Below are positions 11,291-21,080 of a DNA stretch of 64,000 bases, one piece after another; the first letter of the stretch is position 1; the number at the start of each line of letters is the position of its first letter. This DNA is from Pseudomonadota bacterium (lineage in GTDB: Bacteria; Pseudomonadota; Gammaproteobacteria; Burkholderiales; Burkholderiaceae_C), in NCBI GenBank assembly GCA_023460715.1, contig JAEWPH010000304.1, forward strand, positions 1 to 64,000. The letters run 5' to 3'. Under the pieces are notes generated by a model, which was not told the origin of the DNA, did no database searches, and worked only from the letters and a program-made list of their open reading frames with translations. A program made the translations under genes and the position numbers.

Positions 11291-11420
11291 AGGACACCCC
11301 CTGAGGCCCTTCGGGCCTTCCCCCGCTCTCGCGGGGCGGCGCACGGCGGGCAGGGGGACGCAGCCCTCGCTGCGGGGCGGCCCTTGCTTGGCTGCCGCTC
11401 GCTTTGGGCCGCGCCAGTGG
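11291..11420 (+). repeat. Family B double-hairpin repeat, copy B1
   Basis: Begins directly after the asparaginase stop codon with CACCCCCTGAG. The first hairpin is GGCCC-TTC-GGGCC and the second CCCCGC-TCTC-GCGGGG, with further GC-rich inverted segments to about 11420. The layout matches copies behind glyS, plsC and the thiolase gene, while the stem bases differ but still pair. Confidence 0.65.
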
Positions 11421-11773
11421 CAGAGCCCCTCGGTATTGGCATGCCGGTGGGGAGCGTTCCGATCCGCGTCGCACGCGTTACCTGCTCTTGGGGAGCGGCT
11501 GCTTGAGCGCATCGCGATGGAGCGGACCGTGCGGATTTCTGTCACACACGCCGGGCAGACTGGCGGCAGCGGGGCGCTGCCGGCCTGTCGAGCGTTTCGC
11601 CTCCGGACGTGATTCGGATCATGTAACAGGCCGGCTGTAGGTACTCTCCCTTGGCCCTTTGGCGCGGTCGGGCGGCGACTACCCTGGATAATGGGGGGCT
11701 GCAACCACCTGCTGGCGGTTGCGCACCAACACAAACCACGGTGGCACGACGCCGATCTGGAGCACGACTGACA
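11421..11773. other. Gene-free stretch before fabA with a 5' hairpin
   Basis: No convincing coding region. A GATAAT hexamer at 11686-11691 could be the -10 box of fabA. Downstream lies a stem of GCAACC (11701-11706) and GGTTGC (11717-11722) with a ten-base loop, which would fall in the fabA 5' leader or act as an operator. The rest, from 11421 to ~11640, shows nothing I can name. Confidence 0.4.
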
Positions 11774-12316
11774 ATGGCTGATTCCTTTTCCTATGAACAA
11801 CTGATCGCCTCGGGTGAAGGCCGGCTGTTCACTCCTGACAGCGGTCGCCTGCCGCTGCCGCCCATGCTGATGTTTGACCGCATCACGCACATCGACAGCG
11901 ATGGTGGGGCGCATGGACTGGGGAAGATCCGGGCGGAATTGGACGTCAAGCCCGACCTGTGGTTCTTTGCCTGCCACTTCCAGGGCGACCCCGTCATGCC
12001 CGGCTGCCTGGGCCTGGACGCCATGTGGCAGCTCATCGGCTTCTACCTGACCTGGCTGCAACTGCCCGGCCGTGGCCGCGCGCTGGGTGCGGGCGAAGTC
12101 AAGTTCACGGGCGAAGTCGGCCCGAACGTGAAGCTCGTCACCTACGAGATCGACATCAAGCGCGTCATCAAGCGCAAGCTGGTCATGGCCATCGGCGATG
12201 CCCGCCTGCTGGCCGACGGCCAGGAAATCTACGTGGCCAACGACCTCCGCGTGGGCCTTTTCAAGCGCGAAGATGACGGGAAGGACGGAGCACCCGCAGC
12301 GGGAGCATCGGCATGA
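11774..12316 (+). CDS. fabA: 3-hydroxydecanoyl-ACP dehydratase/isomerase
   Basis: A 180-residue cytoplasmic hot-dog-fold enzyme that dehydrates 3-hydroxydecanoyl-ACP and isomerises trans-2 to cis-3-decenoyl-ACP, the branch point to unsaturated fatty acids. The active-site helix region [21 protein letters not shown] carries the catalytic His and Asp. ATG 11774 gives the normal family length and N-terminus ([10 protein letters not shown]). The last four bases overlap the fabB start (ATGA), the classical coupled fabAB pair. The Ala/Gly-rich tail after RVGLFKRED is short and probably unstructured. Confidence 0.96.
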   Translation: MADSFSYEQLIASGEGRLFTPDSGRLPLPPMLMFDRITHIDSDGGAHGLGKIRAELDVKPDLWFFACHFQGDPVMPGCLGLDAMWQLIGFYLTWLQLPGRGRALGAGEVKFTGEVGPNVKLVTYEIDIKRVIKRKLVMAIGDARLLADGQEIYVANDLRVGLFKREDDGKDGAPAAGASA

Positions 12317-13539
12317 CCAGCAAGAAGCGCGTCGTCATCACGGGTGCGGGCATCGTCTCGTGCATCGGCAATGACCGGGAGACGGTGGTCACCGCCCTGC
12401 GCGAGAGCCAATCCGGCATCCGCGCCATGCCCGAGTTCAGGGAACTCGGCCTGCGCAGCCAGGTGGCGGGCATCCCCCAGATCGACCTGGATGCGCTCAT
12501 CGACCGCAAGCTGCGCCGCTTCATGGGCGATGCCGCCGCGTATTCGTACCTGTCGCTCAAGGACGCCATCGCCCAGGCGGGGCTGACGCCGGAGCAGGTG
12601 TCCCACCCCCGCACCGGCCTCATCATGGGCTCGGGCGGCGGCTCGCCGGCCAACCAGATCGAGGCCGCCGACACGTTGCGCAGCAAGGGCATCCGCCGCG
12701 TCGGGCCCTACCAGGTCACGCGCTGCATGGGTTCGACCGTGTCGGCGAATCTGTCCACGGCGTTCGCCATCAAGGGCATCAATTTCTCCATCACCTCGGC
12801 CTGTTCCACCTCCGCGCACTGCGTGGGCGTGGCGGCCCAGCAGATCGCCTTCGGCCTGCAGGACGTGATGTTCGCCGGCGGCGGCGAGGAGCTGTCCTGG
12901 GGCCTGGCCACGCTGTTCGACGGCATGGGCGCCATGTCGGCCAAGTACAACGACACGCCCGAGAAGGCCTCGCGCCCGTACGACGCGGACCGCGACGGCT
13001 TCGTGATCGCCGGCGGCGGCGGCGCGCTGGTGCTGGAAAGCCTGGAGCACGCCCAGGCCCGCGGCGCCACCATCCTGGCCGAGATCGTCGGCTTCGGCCT
13101 CTCGTCGGACGGCGAGGACATGGTCGCGCCCTCGGGCGACGGCGCCATCGCCTGCATGCGCCAGGCCATCGAGCAAGCCGGCGGCGGCCCCATCGATTAC
13201 GTGAACACGCACGGCACGTCCACCCCCGTGGGCGACCTGCCCGAGCTGCGCGCGCTGCGCGAAGTGTTCGGCGACGCCGTGCCCCCGTTCTCGTCCACCA
13301 AGTCGCTCACCGGCCACTCGCAGGGCGCGACGGGCGTGCAGGAAGCCATCTACTGCCTGTACATGCTGCAGGACGGCTTCATCGCCGGCTCGGCCCACAT
13401 CGAGAACCTGGACCCGGCCGCCGAAGGCCTGCCGGTGGTGCGCACCTCGCGCGACGCCGAGCTGAAGACGGTGCTGTCCAACAGCTTCGGCTTCGGCGGC
13501 ACCAACGCCAGCCTGGTGCTGCGCCGCTGGGAAGACTGA
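12313..13539 (+). CDS. fabB: 3-oxoacyl-ACP synthase I
   Basis: Condensing enzyme (408 residues, thiolase fold) that elongates cis-3-decenoyl-ACP and keeps the double bond. The catalytic Cys lies in [11 protein letters not shown]. The two His residues lie in [11 protein letters not shown] and [11 protein letters not shown], and [12 protein letters not shown] is near the C-terminus. SLTGHSQ rather than the Ala/Leu pattern of FabF supports the FabB assignment, as does the coupled fabA upstream. There is no other fatty-acid gene in the operon. A family A repeat follows. Confidence 0.95.
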   Translation: MTSKKRVVITGAGIVSCIGNDRETVVTALRESQSGIRAMPEFRELGLRSQVAGIPQIDLDALIDRKLRRFMGDAAAYSYLSLKDAIAQAGLTPEQVSHPRTGLIMGSGGGSPANQIEAADTLRSKGIRRVGPYQVTRCMGSTVSANLSTAFAIKGINFSITSACSTSAHCVGVAAQQIAFGLQDVMFAGGGEELSWGLATLFDGMGAMSAKYNDTPEKASRPYDADRDGFVIAGGGGALVLESLEHAQARGATILAEIVGFGLSSDGEDMVAPSGDGAIACMRQAIEQAGGGPIDYVNTHGTSTPVGDLPELRALREVFGDAVPPFSSTKSLTGHSQGATGVQEAIYCLYMLQDGFIAGSAHIENLDPAAEGLPVVRTSRDAELKTVLSNSFGFGGTNASLVLRRWED

Positions 13540-13580
13540 GTTCTCAGGCCGGCCGCAGGCCCGTGGCCTGCGGTTGCTCA

Positions 13581-13634
13581 TGAAATGATAGCTGTCTGCG
13601 CTTGATGGATAAGCGCTGGCGGCTATTTTTGCTT
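13581..13634 (+). repeat. Family A repeat, copy A3
   Basis: Intergenic between fabB and glyQ. The core GCGCTTGATGGATAAGCGC is at 13598-13616, flanked by ATGATAGCTGTCT on the left and TGGCGGCTATTTTTGC on the right. Confidence 0.8.
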
Positions 13635-13732
13635 GTAAACCGCCCTGCCGGCTGAGCCCCGCCTCCGGGCCAGGCGACTGCGGACCGGAGAGGCCCCCCT
13701 GCTGGCGCAAGGAGCGTCGCTCCCGCGGCTCG

Positions 13733-13738
13733 TAAAAT
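13733..13738 (+). promoter_or_regulatory. Probable -10 box of glyQS
   Basis: TAAAAT in GC-rich surroundings, 11 bases before an in-frame ATG at 13750 and about 70 before the preferred glyQ start. It implies a short leader mRNA. Confidence 0.4.
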
Positions 13739-13809
13739 CGGCGGTTGCTATGCGCGCCCGCGCATTCCCTCACTCCACCGCGCATGGCCCCGCCATGCCA
13801 GACATACGC

Positions 13810-14751
<942 letters not shown>

Positions 14752-14775
14752 GGCGCAGCGCGGAGTACCTAGAAC

Positions 14776-16944
14776 ATGACCTACCCGAATCTCCTCGTCG
14801 AACTGTTTGTCGAAGAACTGCCGCCCAAGGCGCTGCAGAAGCTCGGCGACGCCTTTGCCGGCGTGCTGTTCGAGCAGCTCAAGGCCCAGGGCCTGACGGC
14901 GGCCGGCTCGCAGCTCACGGCCTATGCCTCGCCGCGCCGCCTGGCTGCGCACATCACCGATGTGGCCCCCGCCGCCGCCGACAAGGCCGTGTCGCAGAAA
15001 CTCATGCCCGTGGCCGTGGGCCTGACGGCGGACGGCCAAGCCACGCCGGCGCTGCTGAAGAAACTGGGCGCGCTCGGCGCCGATGCGTCGGCCGTGGCCG
15101 GCCTCCAGCGCATCCACGACGGCAAGGCCGACGTGCTGCACTACGAGAGCACCGCCAAGGGCGCCACGCTGGCCGAGGGTCTGCAGAAGGCGCTGAACGA
15201 AGCCATCGCCAAGCTGCCCATTCCGAAGGTCATGCGCTACCAGCTGCAGGACGGCTGGAGCAGTGTGCAGTTCGTGCGCCCGGCCCATGGCCTGGTCGCG
15301 CTGCACGGCACCGAGGTGCTGCTGTCCGTGAAGGCACTGGGCCTGTCCGCGGGCAACGCCACGCACGGCCACCGCTTCGAGGCGGCGGTGGACCCGGTGG
15401 TCATCGCCAGCGCCGACAGCTATGCGCAGCAGCTGCGTGACGACGGCGCGGTGATCGCCAGCTTCACCGAGCGCCGCGCCGAGATCGCGCGCCAGCTGCA
15501 GGCCGCGGCCGAGCGCGTGGGCGGCGGCGTGCGCCCCATCAACGACGACGCGTTGCTGGACGAGGTCACGGCCCTGGTCGAGCGCCCGAACGTGCTGGTC
15601 TGCGAGTTCGAGAAGGAATTTCTCGACGTGCCGCAGGAGTGCCTGATCCTCACGATGAAGGCCAACCAGAAGTACTTCCCGCTGCTGGATGCCGCGGGCA
15701 AGCTGACGCACCAGTTCCTGGTGGTGAGCAACATCAGCCCCTCGGACGCCAGCGCCGTCATCGGCGGCAACGAGCGCGTGGTGCGCCCACGCCTGGCCGA
15801 CGCCAAGTTCTTCTTCGACCAGGACCGCAAGAAGACGCTGCATTCTCGCGTCGAGGCCCTGGGCAAGGTGGTCTATCACAACAAGCTGGGCACGCAGGGC
15901 GAGCGCGTGGAGCGTGTGCGCGCCATCGCCCGCGCCATCGCCGAGCAGCTCTTCGCCAACATCGGTGCGCAGAACCCCGCGCTGGATTCGCAGGACGGCG
16001 AGATCGCCCGCGACTATCTGCTGTCCTGCGTGGACACCGCCGCGCTGCTGGCCAAGACCGACCTGGTGACCGACATGGTCGGCGAGTTCCCCGAGCTGCA
16101 GGGCATCATGGGCGGCTACTACGCCGCCAACGACGGCCTGGCGCACGAGGTGGCCCACGCCATCGAGGACCACTACAAGCCGCGCTTCGCCGGCGACGAG
16201 CTGCCGCGCGAAAACGTGGGCGTGGTCGTGGCCCTGGCCGACAAGCTGGAGACGCTGGTCGGCATGTTCGGCATCGGCAACCTGCCCACCGGCGACCGCG
16301 ACCCGTTCGCGCTGCGCCGCCATGCGCTGGGCGTGATCCGCATGCTGGTCGAAAAGGATCTGCCGCTCGATCTGCAGTCGGTGCTGGCGAGCGCGGTGCC
16401 CGCCTTCGGCGCCAAGATCGAGGACGCGAGCACGGCGCTGGCCGACTTCATCTACGACCGCCTGGCCGGCAGCCTGCGCGAGCAGGGCTACAGCGCGCAG
16501 GAAGTGGACGCCGTCATCGCCCTGCGCCCGCAGCGCCTGTCGCTGGTGCAAAAACAGCTGGCGGCCGTGCGCGCCTTCTCCAAGCTGCCCGAGGCACCCG
16601 CCCTGGCCGCAGCCAACAAGCGCGTGGGCAACATCCTGAAGAAGGCCGAGGTGGAAGGCGCGGTGGACCCGCACGTCAACCCCGACCTGCTGCAGGAAAA
16701 GGCCGAGCAGGATCTGTATGCCGCGCTGCAGCGCTTTGTGCCCGAAGCCGATGCGCAGTTCGCCGCCGGCGACTACACCGCCAGCCTGCAGACCCTGGCC
16801 GTGCTGCGCGCGCCGGTGGACGCCTTCTTCGACGACGTGATGGTCAATGCCGAGCAGCTGGACCTGCGCCTCAACCGCCAGGGGCTGCTCAAGAGCCTGC
16901 ACGTGGCGATGAACCGCGTGGCCGATCTGTCGCGCCTGGCCTGA
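14776..16944 (+). CDS. glyS: Glycine-tRNA ligase, beta subunit
   Basis: A 722-residue tRNA-recognition subunit of glycyl-tRNA synthetase. It starts with the family signature LLVELFVEELPPKAL and contains NMKANQKYFPLLD-like and HD-domain stretches (HEVAHAIEDHYKPRFAGDELP, GDRDPFALRR). The C-terminal helical anticodon-binding region includes VNAEQLDLRLNRQGLL. Length and order are normal. No oddity is seen. A family B repeat begins shortly after its stop. Confidence 0.96.
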   Translation: MTYPNLLVELFVEELPPKALQKLGDAFAGVLFEQLKAQGLTAAGSQLTAYASPRRLAAHITDVAPAAADKAVSQKLMPVAVGLTADGQATPALLKKLGALGADASAVAGLQRIHDGKADVLHYESTAKGATLAEGLQKALNEAIAKLPIPKVMRYQLQDGWSSVQFVRPAHGLVALHGTEVLLSVKALGLSAGNATHGHRFEAAVDPVVIASADSYAQQLRDDGAVIASFTERRAEIARQLQAAAERVGGGVRPINDDALLDEVTALVERPNVLVCEFEKEFLDVPQECLILTMKANQKYFPLLDAAGKLTHQFLVVSNISPSDASAVIGGNERVVRPRLADAKFFFDQDRKKTLHSRVEALGKVVYHNKLGTQGERVERVRAIARAIAEQLFANIGAQNPALDSQDGEIARDYLLSCVDTAALLAKTDLVTDMVGEFPELQGIMGGYYAANDGLAHEVAHAIEDHYKPRFAGDELPRENVGVVVALADKLETLVGMFGIGNLPTGDRDPFALRRHALGVIRMLVEKDLPLDLQSVLASAVPAFGAKIEDASTALADFIYDRLAGSLREQGYSAQEVDAVIALRPQRLSLVQKQLAAVRAFSKLPEAPALAAANKRVGNILKKAEVEGAVDPHVNPDLLQEKAEQDLYAALQRFVPEADAQFAAGDYTASLQTLAVLRAPVDAFFDDVMVNAEQLDLRLNRQGLLKSLHVAMNRVADLSRLA

Positions 16945-16951
16945 GCATGCC

Positions 16952-17036
16952 GCAACGCCCCGGAGGCGCTGCGCGCCTTAGCCCCTGTCCCACGCTGGGC
17001 GTGGGAAGGGGGGCGCCGCCAGCGTTTGCGCTCCGG
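16952..17036 (+). repeat. Family B double-hairpin repeat, copy B2
   Basis: Starts within ten bases of the glyS stop. The hairpins are GGCGC-TGC-GCGCC and CCCACGC-TGG-GCGTGGG, then GGGGGGCGCCGCCAGCG. It is a shortened copy that ends just before the next start codon. Confidence 0.6.
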
Positions 17037-17045
17037 TGAAGCCGT

Positions 17046-17708
17046 ATGAGCGCCCGCATCCCTGAAGCCGCGCCCGAGCCCACGCCAGGGGCTGCATCTT
17101 CACCCCCCTCTGCATCTGCATCTGTGTATCAGCAGCAGCGCACCGTCTGGCTGCTCTTCATCCCCCTGGCACTCCTGGGCGGCACCCGCTGGGTGCTGCA
17201 GTGGATGGCCGACCGCGCCACGGGCGCGCCCGCGCTGCCTCTGCAACCTTTCGCCGGCACGCAGGACCCGATGGCCGGGCTGGCTTCCGCGGGCTATGCC
17301 GTGGCGGCGCTCGTGCTGCTGGTAGGGGGCTTGATCTGGGTCGGCCGCCGCTGGGGCGGGGCGCGGGTGCGGCGCCTGCTGCTGGCCGGCTGGGTGGTGC
17401 TGGGCGTGGCGGGTTCGGCCGGTCTGGTCGTGCGCCACCTGAATGTGCAAGGCCTGCAGCCGCAACCGCCGGCCGCCGCCGAGGTGCTGGGCAGCCGCCC
17501 GCAGAAGCCCTCGGTGCGGGCTGCGGGCGGCACGCTGGTCGTGCTGCGCATCGCCGGCTGGCCACAGGTGCAGCAGGTGCTGATCGACGACCTGGCCGCT
17601 GCCCAGTGGAAGCCGGGCCAGGCGCTGCGCCTGGACTGGGCGACGGGCCGCTTCAGTGGCCGCTTCGTGACCGGCTGGCAGCCGGTTGCGCCCGCCGGCG
17701 GTGCCTGA
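17046..17708 (+). CDS. Unrecognised multi-span membrane protein
   Basis: 220 residues. After a Pro/Ala/Ser-rich cytoplasmic start there are three hydrophobic segments: residues ~35-53 (LLFIPLALLGGTRWVLQWM), ~78-98 (AGYAVAALVLLVGGLIWVGRR) and ~112-132 (LLLAGWVVLGVAGSAGLVV). A soluble C-terminal part of ~85 residues follows with no motif I can assign. I do not recognise the family. It lies between glyS and gmhB on the same strand, with a family B repeat just upstream. Confidence 0.65.
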   Translation: MSARIPEAAPEPTPGAASSPPSASASVYQQQRTVWLLFIPLALLGGTRWVLQWMADRATGAPALPLQPFAGTQDPMAGLASAGYAVAALVLLVGGLIWVGRRWGGARVRRLLLAGWVVLGVAGSAGLVVRHLNVQGLQPQPPAAAEVLGSRPQKPSVRAAGGTLVVLRIAGWPQVQQVLIDDLAAAQWKPGQALRLDWATGRFSGRFVTGWQPVAPAGGA

Positions 17709-17773
17709 AGGCCTACGGCCTGGTGCCGGTGGCCGGGGTGCCCGCGCGGGCGGGCCGTCACCTGCCGTTCCTG

Positions 17774-17779
17774 GATAAT
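17774..17779 (+). promoter_or_regulatory. Probable -10 box of gmhB
   Basis: GATAAT six bases before the gmhB ATG, without an intervening ribosome site; consistent with a leaderless transcript. Confidence 0.45.
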
Positions 17780-17785
17780 TGCCGC

Positions 17786-18361
17786 ATGAAACTCGCCATC
17801 CTCGACCGCGACGGAACGCTGAACGTGCCGGGTGAGCCCTTCATTGCCACGGCCGATGAATGGACCGCCGTGCCCGGCGCGCTGGAAGCTGTGGCGCGGC
17901 TGAACCACGCCGGCTGGCACGTGGTGGTTGCCACCAACCAGCCGGGGCTGGGCCGGGGGCTGTTCGATGTGCTGGCGCTCAATGCCATCCACGCCAAGAT
18001 GCACCGGCAGATGGCCGCCGCGGGCGGGCGCATCGATGCGGTGTTCTACTGCCCCCACGCCGAGAGCGAGCACTGCGCCTGCCGCAAGCCCGCCCCGGGC
18101 CTGATGGAGCAGATCCGCGACCGCTATGGGGTGGAGGGGGGCGAGGTGCTGGTGATCGGCAGCTGCCCTGACCACCTCCTGGCGGCCTCCGGCCTGGGCG
18201 CGCAACTGCACATGGTGTGCACGGGCGCGTCGGCCCACCTGGCGCCGGAACTGCCGCTGCCGCCCGACTGGCCCGCCGGCACCCGTGCCCATGCCAGTTT
18301 GGCGGCACTGGTCGATGCTCTGCTGCCATCCGCTGGCGGCAGTCTGCAGCTTGCGATCTGA
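17786..18361 (+). CDS. gmhB: D-glycero-manno-heptose-1,7-bisphosphate 7-phosphatase, HAD type
   Basis: A 191-residue HAD-superfamily phosphatase, expected to dephosphorylate heptose 1,7-bisphosphate for LPS core heptose synthesis. Seen are the nucleophile motif LDRDGTLN (residues 5-12), VVATNQPG (motif II), the zinc-site pattern YCPHAESEHCACRKP with motif III Lys, and a Rossmann-like core. Odd: HAD motif IV, normally G-D-x-x-x-D, reads GSCPDH here. The first acidic position is Ser and the last His, with an Asp one position early. Magnesium binding may therefore be altered. plsC follows after a family A repeat, so a link to envelope lipid or LPS synthesis is reasonable. A histidinol-phosphatase-like role is an alternative. 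Confidence 0.85.
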   Translation: MKLAILDRDGTLNVPGEPFIATADEWTAVPGALEAVARLNHAGWHVVVATNQPGLGRGLFDVLALNAIHAKMHRQMAAAGGRIDAVFYCPHAESEHCACRKPAPGLMEQIRDRYGVEGGEVLVIGSCPDHLLAASGLGAQLHMVCTGASAHLAPELPLPPDWPAGTRAHASLAALVDALLPSAGGSLQLAI

Positions 18362-18420
18362 TTGCTATAAAAATAGTAGCTATATGCGCTTGCTGTATAA
18401 GCGCTAGCGCCTAAAAATAC
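18362..18420 (+). repeat. Family A repeat, copy A4
   Basis: Intergenic between gmhB and plsC. The core GCGCTTGCTGTATAAGCGC is at 18386-18404, preceded by the arm GCTATAAAAATAGTAGCTAT. This is among the best preserved copies. Confidence 0.85.
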
Positions 18421-18437
18421 TTCAACTCTTCACTTCC

Positions 18438-19175
18438 ATGGCCCTGATCCGTTCCATCGTCCATCTGCTCTGGATGGCCCTCACCTGCGTGCCCTACACG
18501 CTGCTCATCCTGGTGGTGCGCCTGTTCGGCGCGAGCACGCGCACGCGCTACCGCATCGCGCGCGCCTGGCTCAAGCTGAGCGTCGATGCGGCGCGCGTCA
18601 TCATGGGCATCCGCACGCGCATCACCGGCATGGAGCACCTGCCGACGGACCCCAAGCAGGGCGTGGTGCTGCTGGTCAAGCACCAGTCCACCTACGAGAC
18701 CTTTCTGATGCCCGCGATCATGCCCCGGCCGCTGGCCTACGTGTTCAAGCGCGAGCTGCTGCGCATCCCGTTCTTCGGCTGGTCCATCGGCAGCCTGGAC
18801 ATGATCCATATCGACCGCGGCAATGGCGCCCGTGCCTTCGTCAAGGTGCTGCAGCAGGGGCGCAAGCTGCTGGGGCAGGGCACCTGGGTGATCATGTTCC
18901 CCGAAGGCACGCGCGCCGCCCGGGGCGAGAAGGGCCAGTACAAGAGCGGCGGCACGCGCCTGGCGGTGGACGCCGGCGTGCCTGTGGTGCCGATCGCCGT
19001 CACCTCGGCCAAGGTCTGGCCGCGCAAGGCGTTCATCAAGCGCCCGGGCACGGTGGACGTGTCCATCGGCCAGCCGATCTCCAGCGAAGGGCGCCAGCCG
19101 GATGAACTGATGCGCGAGGTCGAGGCGTGGATCGAGGCGGAAATGCGGCGGCTGGACCCCGAGGCGTATCCATGA
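18438..19175 (+). CDS. plsC: 1-acyl-sn-glycerol-3-phosphate acyltransferase
   Basis: A 245-residue inner-membrane lysophosphatidate acyltransferase that makes phosphatidic acid. An N-terminal hydrophobic span (residues ~8-28) precedes the acyltransferase domain. Block I is KHQSTYETF, that is H-x4-E rather than the commoner H-x4-D. Block III is FPEGTRAARG, and VPVVPIAVTSA is block IV. The paralogue-rich family allows other acyl acceptors. A family B repeat starts directly behind the TGA stop. Confidence 0.9.
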   Translation: MALIRSIVHLLWMALTCVPYTLLILVVRLFGASTRTRYRIARAWLKLSVDAARVIMGIRTRITGMEHLPTDPKQGVVLLVKHQSTYETFLMPAIMPRPLAYVFKRELLRIPFFGWSIGSLDMIHIDRGNGARAFVKVLQQGRKLLGQGTWVIMFPEGTRAARGEKGQYKSGGTRLAVDAGVPVVPIAVTSAKVWPRKAFIKRPGTVDVSIGQPISSEGRQPDELMREVEAWIEAEMRRLDPEAYP

Positions 19176-19330
19176 ACAACCCCCTGAGCCGCGTTGCGGC
19201 TTCCCCCTTCTCTCACGCTGCGCGTGGGAAGGGGGACGACGCCAGCGCGGCGGGGCGGCCCTTGCGCGGCGTCCGCTGGTCGGGGCCGCGCCAGTTTCAC
19301 GGGCCGCTCGCGGCGCTGGGCTCGGTGGGA
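19176..19330 (+). repeat. Family B double-hairpin repeat, copy B3
   Basis: Starts ACAACCCCCTGAG directly at the plsC stop. The hairpins are GCCGC-GTT-GCGGC and CACGC-TGC-GCGTG inside a longer CCCCCTTC...GAAGGGGG pairing. The conserved tail GACGACGCCAGCG...GGCGTCCGCTGG follows. It ends next to GGGAGG, the probable ribosome site of the following gene. Confidence 0.7.
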
Positions 19331-19335
19331 GGCTG

Positions 19336-20316
19336 ATGCAGCGGCTGGTGCAGCTCGCGCTGGATCTGTTCGGCGGGGCAGGCGAATCTCCTGCGGCGAC
19401 CGGGCCGGCGCCGCGCCGTCAGCGGGTGCGTGAATCGATGCCCAAAGTGCCTGTTACGCCCGACCTGCGTGCGCTGGCAGCTCCTGATTCAATAGCGCGG
19501 CCTGCGGCGCCCGCAGGGCCGCCAGTGCCCGGCGTGCCGCTGGGCACGCTGCTCGCCCCGGCCATCTTCCGCCATCCCCAGGCCAGCCGCGAGGTGCTGC
19601 TGGGCGATGCCGTGGTGGCCTACGCGCTGCAGCGGGCACGCCGGCGCAGCATCGGCTTCAGCGTGGGGCCGGACGGGTTGTCGGTGCGCGCTCCGGGCTG
19701 GGTGACGCTGGCCGCCATCGATGCCGCGCTGCGCGAGAAAGCCGGCTGGATCCTGCGCAAGTTGGGCGAGGCGCAGGAGCGCCAGCAGCGCCAGGAAAGC
19801 GCACGTATCGCCTGGGGCGACGGCGCCGTGCTGCCCTACCTGGGCGAGCCGCTGACCGTGGTGCTCGATCCCACGCACGGTTTTTCCGGCAAGGGCGGCG
19901 CGCTGGTGGAGACGCCGGAAGGCGCACGGCAACTGCACGTGGGCCTGGCGCGCAGCGCCGCGCCCGCGCAGGTGCGCGATGCCGTGCAGGCCTGGCTGAT
20001 GCGCGATGCCCGCCGGCGCTTCACCGAACGCCTGGACCATTTCGCGCCGCTGCTGGGCGTGCGCTGGACCAGCCTGCGCCTGTCCAACGCACACACGCGC
20101 TGGGGCAGCGCCAAGGCCGACGGCTCCATCCGCCTGAATTGGCGGCTGCTGCACTACCGCCCGAGCGTCATCGATTACGTGGTGGCGCACGAGCTGTCGC
20201 ACCTACGGGTCATGGACCACAGCCCCCGCTTCTGGGACACGGTGCGCAGCGTGGTGCCCGACTACGCGCAGTTGCGCAACCGCTTGAAGGACGAGCCCGC
20301 CCCGCAGTGGGACTGA
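19336..20316 (+). CDS. YgjP-like zinc metallopeptidase (M48/WLM-related)
   Basis: 326 residues. The C-terminal half carries the zinc motif HELSHLRVMDHSPRFWDTV (H-E-x-x-H with a downstream His), plus NAHTRWGSAKADGSIRLNWRLL, the hallmark of YgjP/DUF45 proteins. The first ~90 residues are low-complexity Ala/Pro-rich and contain a partial family A repeat (residues ~46-55, ALAAPDSIAR). GGGAGG at 19327-19332 is only a few bases from the ATG. The physiological substrate of the family is unknown. Confidence 0.85.
   Translation: MQRLVQLALDLFGGAGESPAATGPAPRRQRVRESMPKVPVTPDLRALAAPDSIARPAAPAGPPVPGVPLGTLLAPAIFRHPQASREVLLGDAVVAYALQRARRRSIGFSVGPDGLSVRAPGWVTLAAIDAALREKAGWILRKLGEAQERQQRQESARIAWGDGAVLPYLGEPLTVVLDPTHGFSGKGGALVETPEGARQLHVGLARSAAPAQVRDAVQAWLMRDARRRFTERLDHFAPLLGVRWTSLRLSNAHTRWGSAKADGSIRLNWRLLHYRPSVIDYVVAHELSHLRVMDHSPRFWDTVRSVVPDYAQLRNRLKDEPAPQWD
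19471..19499 (+). repeat. Partial family A repeat, copy A5, inside the YgjP-like gene
   Basis: Half element GCGCTGGCAGCTCCTGATTC followed by AATAGCG. It corresponds to the right half of A2 (GCGCTGGCAGCTATC...) and is read in the same phase, with GCG CTG GCA GCT as codons. The evidence is weaker than for full copies. Confidence 0.45.
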
Positions 20317-20478
20317 CACAGCGCCGGTTCCGATCCACAGGGCCGGCTGCCGGCAGCAGCCGTTGCGCCCAGCGGCCGTTCGGTGATCGTGGGGAACGCA
20401 GGCCGTCGCCGCTTTGCAGGTGGCCCATGAGGCTGGAATGCGCTTTGAAGCGCGAGACCTTCACCATGGCGCTTCTGC

Positions 20479-20484
20479 CAGAAT
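20479..20484 (+). promoter_or_regulatory. Possible -10 box of the rhodanese gene
   Basis: CAGAAT six bases before the ATG at 20491; no ribosome site is seen. Confidence 0.35.
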
Positions 20485-20490
20485 GGCCCC

Positions 20491-20937
20491 ATGACGACCC
20501 CATCCACACCCACCCCCGCTGCGATCCCAGACACCGTGCGCCCCGCCGAAGGCTATGCGGGCGATGTGACGCCGCAACTGGCGTGGCAATGGCTGCAGTC
20601 CGGTGAGGCCGTGCTGGTGGACGTGCGCACCGATGCCGAGCGCGACTGGGTGGGATTCGTGCCGGGGGCGGTCGCCGTGCCCTGGAAGCACTGGCCGGGC
20701 ATGGCCCTCAACCCCGGCTTTGACAACGCCCTCCGCGCCGCCGTGCCACCGGACGGCAAGGCCGTGCTGCTGTGCCGCAGCGGCGTGCGCTCCGTAGCGG
20801 CCGCGCGGCGTGCCACCGAGCTGGGGCTGTCGGCCTACAACATCCTGGAAGGCTTCGAAGGCGACGCCGACGAGGAAGGTCATCGCAACCGCCGCGGTGG
20901 CTGGCGCTTCCGTGGCCTGCCATGGCGCCAAGGTTGA
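20491..20937 (+). CDS. Single-domain rhodanese-like protein
   Basis: A 148-residue cytoplasmic protein with one rhodanese domain: VLVDVRTDAERDWVGFVPGAVAVPW near the N-terminus and the active-site loop LLCRSGVRS carrying the catalytic Cys. ILEGFEGDADEEGHRNRRGGWRF at the end is typical of the small sulfurtransferases of beta-proteobacteria. It probably transfers sulfane sulfur to an unknown acceptor. A CAGAAT hexamer lies six bases before the ATG. Confidence 0.88.
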   Translation: MTTPSTPTPAAIPDTVRPAEGYAGDVTPQLAWQWLQSGEAVLVDVRTDAERDWVGFVPGAVAVPWKHWPGMALNPGFDNALRAAVPPDGKAVLLCRSGVRSVAAARRATELGLSAYNILEGFEGDADEEGHRNRRGGWRFRGLPWRQG

Positions 20938-21080
20938 CAGGCGGCCGACCGTCATCCTACGCCCCTGACACCGCGGCAGCGAAGGCCGCCTTGGCCAAAC
21001 GCCGACGCAACGCCCGAATACCAGGCGCAGCACTTTGACGACGCGGCTCCCGACCCTCGGCGGCCTCGTCGTCCACCCAG

